Source: Craspedostauros australis
Lineage: Eukaryota > Bacillariophyta > Bacillariophyceae > Mastogloiales > Achnanthaceae
DNA: 64,000 bases
Assembly (NCBI GenBank): GCA_026770025.1
Contig: JAMXDE010000005.1
Span: 3,534,001-3,598,000 of the forward strand
Direction: 5' to 3'
The position numbers and the translations under genes were made by a program. Under the pieces are notes generated by a model that was not told the origin of the DNA, searched no databases, and saw only the letters and a program-made list of their open reading frames with translations. Below are positions 57,060 through 64,000 of this stretch, piece by piece. How positions within the stretch are numbered: the stretch's first letter is position 1; each line of letters opens with the position of its first letter.

Positions 57060-60000
57060 ATGAGGTCAACAGCCTTCGCAGCAACATCCAGGCTGCTGCT
57101 GCCCCTGCTGGCCTTGATCGGGCCGGCGATCTGCTTCGCAAGCGATTCGTCAACGGCAACATCCGCAGCAACGTCGGCAACACGTCTGGCAACTGAAAGC
57201 ATCAGCGTTTCGGACGATGTCTACCACTGCAGATACCCACAACTGTACGCAGACCGCACTATCTCATGCGATCCCACGACATACAGGTGGAACGTCGAAG
57301 ATCTCGACCCTGCCTCGCCGCCGCAGGATATCTGTGGACCAGCCGATGCTCTCACCTTCACGGACGAACAGATCTCGACCCTCCCAGATTCCTTGGAGCC
57401 ATGCTTCCTGTGGTGGAAGATGCATGGGGATGGAATTGGTGATGGCAGAAACGTTGCCAGCACGTCGTATCATTCCGACGCGGTGACAGCTGATCGCGCA
57501 CTCTCGGGTAAGTTGTTCCTCATTCATCTTCATTCATTCTGTGTCATCCTGCATCATTCTGTGTCACACTGTGTCACCATTGTCCAACCACTCAGCATTC
57601 CATGATACTCTCGTACTACATATGGAATGCCTCTTGATGTAGAACTGGCCTTCGCTGCCTATTCGTCGATGACTATTTGCCAATTGCTCATTGCCACTCG
57701 CAACAGCTGCACAAACCTCACCAGTCTTTGTTTTCTGCATATTCCGGCTCATGTCTCTCACTGCATTCTCACTTTTGTATCACATCAGCCTCCTCGGCTG
57801 GCGACATCGAAGACTCCCTTACCGAGAGAACGAGAGAATTTACGCCATTCACACTCATCATGCAGTTCAGCGACCAGAAAGTGGGAGCTGATGGAGAAGC
57901 AATCAATGCCGGGCTTGTGCTCGATCGAACGGAGCTCTTCGACGTTACGTACCAACACATCGTGGAGACTTTGAAGGCCAAGATTTATCACTTCACAGGT
58001 TCCGGTGCAGATCAGGGAGACGGCGATGGCGACGGCGACGGCGAAGTTACCATCCAGGTCAAGACAGGCAGTTCGTCGAAACCATCAGTCGAAGACGTCG
58101 AGCTGGTCCTCGCTTCAACCCACCTGTCCATCAATCCGCTACCGACGCTGTACGAGGCAGTCTCAGGCATCACCATCTTCGTCGCGGCCCAGGTGGTCAT
58201 CACCCGGGAGGAACTGGACAGCACGATGAAGGAGGCATTTCATGGAGATGCCCTGGAGCTCTACATGCTCCGGCTCAAGCTCTCGAAGGATGAAGGCCTC
58301 CAGCGCATCGCCAGCGTCGAATGGAGAGCCGGGACCGGCAAGGACGTGGCTCCGCCATCCCAGCAGGGCGGCAACGGGAACTCAGGTGGTGAAAATGGAG
58401 GCCGTGGAGGAACGCCGGGTGACGGCAGCAAATCATCCTCCGACGACGGCGTGCTCGGCGATGTCACATGGAGCAGCACGTCGATCCTTGCCATCGTTGG
58501 CTCGGTCGGAATGGTCATCGGTGCCATCTGCATCACGTGCATTTGGCTCATTTGTTCGTTGAGGAAGATCGGGCCCAACAGCAGACGCCGTGGCAGGGCC
58601 AACCAGGCTGCGAACAAGTCCAGATCGTTGGCACGCTCTTACGGAAATGACAACGAACATGGCGATGGCCGTGGAAGTGGAAACGGTGCCACCGATATTC
58701 TCAAATCGCGTGGGAGCGACTCCATGTCATCCAACAAGACGCCGAAGCGCGCAACAAGAGGCGGCGATGGCAGCAACCATAGCAACGGCACCATCGCTAG
58801 CGCGAACAACCGGCGCTGGGGACGCAAGAAACGGACGGCTGCGGAAGATATCGACCGTCACCCGAACGGGTTTGATGGGCTCACGTACCTCAACGCCGAT
58901 GGTGTTCGGGGCAGTGCCAATCCCCATTCTCCAGGATACGAGGGTGAAGAGTTTGTGGACAGCGACGACATGGATAGTCACAGCATTACGAGCGCTTCCC
59001 TCTACAGCTACGGAAGAGCGGGAGGCGGCGGCGTTACCACCATCTCGAGCATGGTTCTGGAAGATGACACATCGCTGTCGCTTGCACCTTCGTTGCTGCA
59101 TTCCATCAACGCGCACGAAGGGAAGACGACGCAGCCAAAAAGATTGAATGCGTATCACTACGGCGACGATGTTGAAATGGACGCATATGCCGACGGCGAC
59201 GACGACGACGACGACAACAACAACGATGCCGGTACAGATATGAATGACGACACTAACATTGGCATCGGTATTGGTGCCAGTTATTCCAGGGAGAGCAGGA
59301 CCATCGACATGAACGGAAGAAGCGGCCACGATAGTCACGATGATCTCAAGTCCAGCTCTGACGAGAGCACTCCCAAGATCTCTCCTGTTTGGAGCATCAT
59401 GTCTCAGCTCCAAACTCACTTTGGCAGAGACGACGACAGCGATGAAAGCGACGCACAGGACATGTCCGCCGATCTCGAGACTGGTGACGGCTCAACTGGC
59501 AACACAGATGGCCCGCATTCTCGCAATCGTCATGAAGCTGCTGGTCGGTTGGGCGTGAACACGGCGCCCAATCATCAGCACGGCCAGCGCCGCCGAAACA
59601 GGCAATCCCAGCAGCAGCAGCAGCAGCAGCAGCGATATGCGCACCCCCCATCAGCCAGCAGTTCGGTCACGACTCCATCCATGACATATTTCAATGGTCA
59701 CGACGAACGCGTGGTACGCAATGATGCTGCTGATAGGTACATAGATGCCGACGACAACACCAGCTTGGTGAGCGATCACGGAGTCTCCCGTATTCTGAAT
59801 CTGGATTCGACGACAAATACCATGATGACGGAAAGCGCAAGGCAGGCATTCCATGATCTTTGGAACGATCGCGGCGAAGAGAAGAAGGTCGGCGACGTGG
59901 CGGAAACCACGCCGGCGAAGAGCACGAGTGGTGACGGCCAGTACGGCGCTGCTGCTGCTGCTATGAACCAGCACAATCTCCCGACTGCCAAAAAATCAAA

Positions 60001-61162
60001 CGCAAAGAGGAATGGTGTCCAGTCTCCCATGATCGCCACACCAGGCAACAGTGTACGAGAAGCAGCAGCAGCAGCAGCATCAGCAGCAACAGGAAGAGGA
60101 GGGATAGGAAGAGCCCCTGCAGCCAGCCTTGAATCAAAGAAGCGCCAGTATTTGTCCAACTTTTCGGCCACCAGCAAGCAAGCGCCAAACGGCGGCCGAG
60201 AGCTCGATTTCGACACCAGCCATGTCGACGCTAAGGTGAAGGAGGATGAAGAGACCCACATGCAGAAAGAAATGAAGATCCGAGTCCGATCAACATCTCG
60301 ACCCGTCCCACCTCGATTCATGATGCTGGGTGTCAGCAACGTCGTGAGCACCGGTGGACGTCGAGGAGATGGCCCGGTCGATCTTGATGATTCCATCAGC
60401 GATTCAAGCTCATTTGCATCCCTCTTGCCGTCGCCGCAAGTCGAGGCTTCGCTGATGATCGATGCATCTCCAGATCGATCGCGGATCGCTCCAGGAGATC
60501 TGCTCGGCAGCATGGACGACGTCCACGCCAGTACCGACAGCATCGATTCGGCACGCAGCCCGTCCACCAACACGAGCGGCGATCCACTGAGGAGCTGCAC
60601 AAGCGGTGAAATGTCGGTGCCTGCCTCAACGAGCGGACTGTCACAACAGGAGAACAAACCTCCAACCGTCAGCAAGCAGATGCAACAACTTCATCCAATG
60701 GATCCGGCCACAAAGTCGCCACTGGCCACAGCCACGGCAAGGCAATCCATCGAATCGCCGCAAAAGCCAAATGCTTCATTTTCAGGCGCTCCAGGGGCTG
60801 CGATAACACCTCAATTCCCGTCTCCCTCGTCAGTCGCAGATGACCATGCCTCGTTGGCGCACAGCCATGGACGCACTTCCCACGACGGTAATGCAGACGA
60901 TGACAGCGCCAAGCTCCGAACAATCACAGCATCAGCAGCAGCGGTATCCGCCGTCACGCCAATTCCAGGTCCTTTAAGCAAGATGCGGACCGTCCTGATG
61001 ACACGGACGGCCAAGCCTTATCCTCATTTTGTCGACACCTCGAACGATTGTGACAATATGTCCGTTCGTTCCGACGGCACTGGCACTGTCGATGGCAGCA
61101 TCATGAGTTCTGATCCGAACAGCAATTATCGGTGGGATTCCGCAACCATGGCGTCGTTTTGA
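57060..61162 (+). CDS. Type I single-pass membrane protein with long disordered tail
   Basis: Two exons, 57060-57507 and 57789-61162, 1273 aa; intron TCGG|GTAAGT ... ACATCAG|CC, phase 1, 281 nt. A signal peptide (residues 1 to about 27) opens the protein. The outer part to about residue 375 has four Cys near its start (CRYPQLY, SCDPTTY, ICGPAD, EPCFLWW) and a mixed region (FTLIMQFSD to IASVEWRAGTG) that looks folded, then a Gly/Ser/Asn-rich stalk. One membrane helix follows at about 378-402 (ILAIVGSVGMVIGAICITCI), with a basic stop-transfer (RRRGR). The remaining 870 residues are hydrophilic and low complexity, with Asp, Ser, Asn and a Gln9-type run near 59610, and no kinase or other domain that I recognise. 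An adhesion or sensing receptor whose tail is a phosphorylation scaffold is a guess. The GTG at 57039 is not used as the start. Confidence 0.78.
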
Positions 61163-62880
61163 AGAGAGCACAACATGCTGATTGATGGTATGTGATGGTG
61201 CGTGATGGTGCATGATGGGTGATCGGTAATGGGTAGGTGGAGAGTTTGATATCGTTTCGGTCACATTCACTTCAAGACGAAACGATCGTCCTATTAGTAT
61301 GTTTTGTACAGTAAGTGATAGTATTGCATTTGCACAAGCACCACTACCAGTAAAGTACAACCGCAAGTGCAAGTATTCGTGCAAGTATAGTATTATAATT
61401 GAGCACAAGATGACAATACCACACAGACATGTCGTGCGCCAAAGAAGAGCAAAGCATCAAGATTTCAGCATGAGCGCGAAGGCTCGTTCATGGTCCAATT
61501 GGGTGGTCTGGAAATGTGAGGAGGAACAAGTTTGTGCGATGATTTGGCGGATGCATGTGCTTCCGTTGACAAGATCCGACTGGCGTTTTGCGCGCACCGA
61601 CCAGCACCCGAACACATTGAATTTGTGATCGTTTGTCTGATGGTTAGGATGTGTAGTGACCGATCCAAGTTGTGGCAGGGTTGACATGGAGCTTGTTTGT
61701 GAGGATTTCGCTCGCGTTGCTGACTTTGTCCGTGTCGCTTGGACTTGACACGATGCAACATGCGTGAATAGGAGTACTTAACCAGGGGCAAATGATGTGG
61801 TGTCAGAACACGGAGGCGATGTGTTGTGAAGCTGGAAGAGGTGATTACCCGTGATGCGTCTTGTTTCGTGGCTGTGTTCTCTCTGTTCGTGGTTGTGATG
61901 TGGTTGAGGACCAAACGCAGACAGAGACAGGCATGTTCCGTGACGAGAAGCACGCCGGACAGAGAAACGAATTGAGCTGTTGCAGAGAGTGGACGTCAAC
62001 GGCCGCTCACAACGAAGACGAATCAGATTGCTCATCTCCGTCCCTTTCTGACGCCCATGGTTCCGGTACAAGCAGCCTTGTGGAAGGAGTAAGGGAGAAA
62101 GGAAGAGACAAAGAGAGCGTGTGTGGCGTGCATGAACTATGCACCGCACGATTACTCCATGAACTGCATCCGCGGAGGCAACGTGTTGGCTGCTCATTCC
62201 CTCACCCCCTCATTCATCTCTCTTGAGGTTGAGAGAGAGAGCGATGTGAAGAATTTCTCCAAGCTTTTCAGATTGTGGTAGAATAGTATTGGAGGGCCAT
62301 GTTCTACTGTGATGTCCTATGCGCGTGAAGACAGGAGACGATGCTGCTTGTACGACCTACGAGAGAGAGCATGTGTGGCAAATGAAAAAATGAAGTCAAG
62401 GGTTGCTGTTGGTTGGTCTCTCTACCATACAGAGTGTTTTTACATACAAGTATTTTGGGCGCTTTGCCGATTCTACTCGTGCCATACCAATAGTACCAGG
62501 CACGCAGGCAGCTGAGCATGCACCGATGCTTGGCTTCACGCATGCGAGATTGCTTTCCCCTCTGGCATTCCTCGCTCGCACGATTGCTCCGGCTTCCGCA
62601 GCATTTTCTCACGCCTCCGAATTCGCGAGTTTGAATCGTGTGCTCCTCATCGCCGCTCATGCGACTGTCGCATGGCGCTTGTGCCCATGTGATGCTACTC
62701 CGTGGTGCTACTTTGTTCCGTCGAGTTGAAAGGTGTACTCTATCTCGTAGTGTGCGAGCTGTGGTGATCCTATCAACCCAAATCGACTCGATCCTCCCAA
62801 CATGATATCAGCATGATACCAGTACGACCACATCACATCACATCACATCACACCGCCCCGCATCGCAATGCTCCTCACTG
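61163..62880. other. Convergent 3' region
   Basis: 1.7 kb between converging genes with no recognised gene or RNA. A GTGATGGTGCATGATGGTG-like run lies at about 61195-61225 and a CACATCACAT run at about 62830-62850. Confidence 0.35.
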
Positions 62881-63339
62881 CTAGTGCTGTATTCTTGGAT
62901 CGATCATGGGTGGGCAGAATTCCAGCGTTTTCGGATTGTTGTAATCACAGTGCTGCACCTTGTTGATCTGCTGCAGCTTGAGGTTGGACCCGAATCCAAA
63001 TCGATACAGCGTATGCATGTCATCCTCATTCGTTGCGATCTCGGCCTCTTCCGACACCTCCGTGTTGCCGTGTTCGGTTGTGTGAGCATCGGGTGAGGCG
63101 GACTTGTGGTGCGAAAGGATGTAGTCACGGTTGCTACCTCGATCGGCGTGCTGGGGCTTGGCCTTCGTCCTTGTTCCGACGATGCGCCTTCCCTTCTTGT
63201 TGGCGTTGGCAGGGGTACCTGCTGGGCTGGCAGCGGCATCCTTGGCATTGCTGACCGTCTGAGGCGCCGTTTCTGCACCTGAGGCAACCAGGAGGCACAT
63301 GAGTGCGATGGTTCGTGTGATCATCGTTCCTGTCAGCAT
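62881..63339 (-). CDS. Small secreted protein, unrecognised
   Basis: 152 aa, ATG at 63339; a second ATG at 63324 would also work. The N-terminus MITRTIALMCLLVASGAETA is a clear signal peptide. The mature part is hydrophilic, with a basic stretch (KKGRRIVGTRTKAK), an acidic stretch (EVSEEAEIATNEDD) and two Cys near the end (HCDY, FCPP). No family was recognised. The frame extends upstream to 63507 without ATG evidence. It could be a cell-wall or extracellular protein or peptide precursor. Confidence 0.6.
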   Translation of the reverse strand: MLTGTMITRTIALMCLLVASGAETAPQTVSNAKDAAASPAGTPANANKKGRRIVGTRTKAKPQHADRGSNRDYILSHHKSASPDAHTTEHGNTEVSEEAEIATNEDDMHTLYRFGFGSNLKLQQINKVQHCDYNNPKTLEFCPPMIDPRIQH

Positions 63340-64000
63340 TCTGGAATAGTGTGCTGCACGTTGTACGTTGTCTATTGAACGTTGTGTGATGTTGTCGAGT
63401 GCTGTACGGCGGAGCAGTGTGTTTCGTGAGCTTGTCGAAAGTGAAATGAGGATGTCACAGAAGCAAATCTGGTGTGTTCGTTTTGTGTCCTGTTCGATTC
63501 GGTTCAAGCACAGCAGAAGATGTTGTCAGGTTTGGTACGACCTACGATACACGCACATGCTATTGCTTGTACACGCAATCAGCAACACTTGGACAGGTCC
63601 ACGTACTCGCACAGGACGCGCGCGAACTCTGGACAAACAAAGGAAGCTGACACACAGAGAAATGTGAAGCCAAACACCATCACTGGCCAGCACCAGCGTG
63701 CACGGTGAGTGTCTGTGTGTTCTGTTTGAAATCGTCATGCAGTTCTCAATTAAAATATCCAATAACCTTCCAATAACGTCCCACATGGTGCGGCGAAGCA
63801 ACAAATGACGAAACAGAGAATCGGATGACCGACAGACATAACATCGGATTGTGAACTCGAAGTGGAGTGGTTCGACGAAGCAAACGGGATGCGAACTGTC
63901 ACTTCCTTTCCACCAACTGTCAAATATCCATCCGACCCCATTCAGGGTTCGCACGTACGTTCCTGCCGATTTTTTTATGGGACAACATGACTTTAGTTGG
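63340..64000. other. Upstream of the small secreted protein; window end
   Basis: Promoter side of the minus-strand gene. No supported gene reaches the window edge. Confidence 0.35.

Overview
This window looks like nuclear DNA of a diatom or a close stramenopile alga. The evidence is a protein with the PHPNDVLLGRG motif (DUF6824, common in diatoms), a cyclophilin whose signal peptide ends in the VSAFAP plastid-import motif, an HSF-type transcription factor, short GT-AG introns, a stramenopile-type family of seven-helix receptors, and a recent Ty1/copia element. I cannot name the species.

Layout. 0-21 kb is ordinary host gene space, moderately dense, with genes on both strands. It holds a Dus3-like tRNA dihydrouridine synthase (-), a kinesin-4-like motor with a C-terminal SAP domain (+), an HSF (+), a GPATCH4-like G-patch protein (-), a plastid cyclophilin in five exons including one of 8 nt (-), a CRAL-TRIO-like/DUF6824 fusion (+) and histone H2B (-). 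21.6-28.7 kb is bounded by two copies of a TGCA-rich minisatellite. It holds a two-exon DDE transposase with all three catalytic motifs, an unrecognised 517-aa protein, a 21-bp satellite and a decayed second transposase. 29-52 kb carries three paralogous 7TM receptor genes (-), each with one phase-2 intron at the same place in TM6. The second and third lie in a direct segmental duplication of about 3.5 kb. The roughly 14 kb between those two copies holds a 1.7-kb foldback element with 767-bp arms and a Tc1/mariner-like transposon split by a young, apparently whole copia element (39863-46583, 5-bp target duplication CTGGA). 53-64 kb returns to host genes: a RING-H2 protein with an interrupted RING, a type I membrane protein with a very long disordered tail, and a small secreted protein.

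Exon structures were worked out by hand from GT-AG sites and reading phase; every spliced total is a multiple of three. Starts are placed at ATG even where the open frame extends further through GTG or TTG. No tRNA, rRNA or CRISPR was recognised. The host genes do not form one pathway. The coherent local stories are the receptor cluster and the layered transposon insertions inside it.
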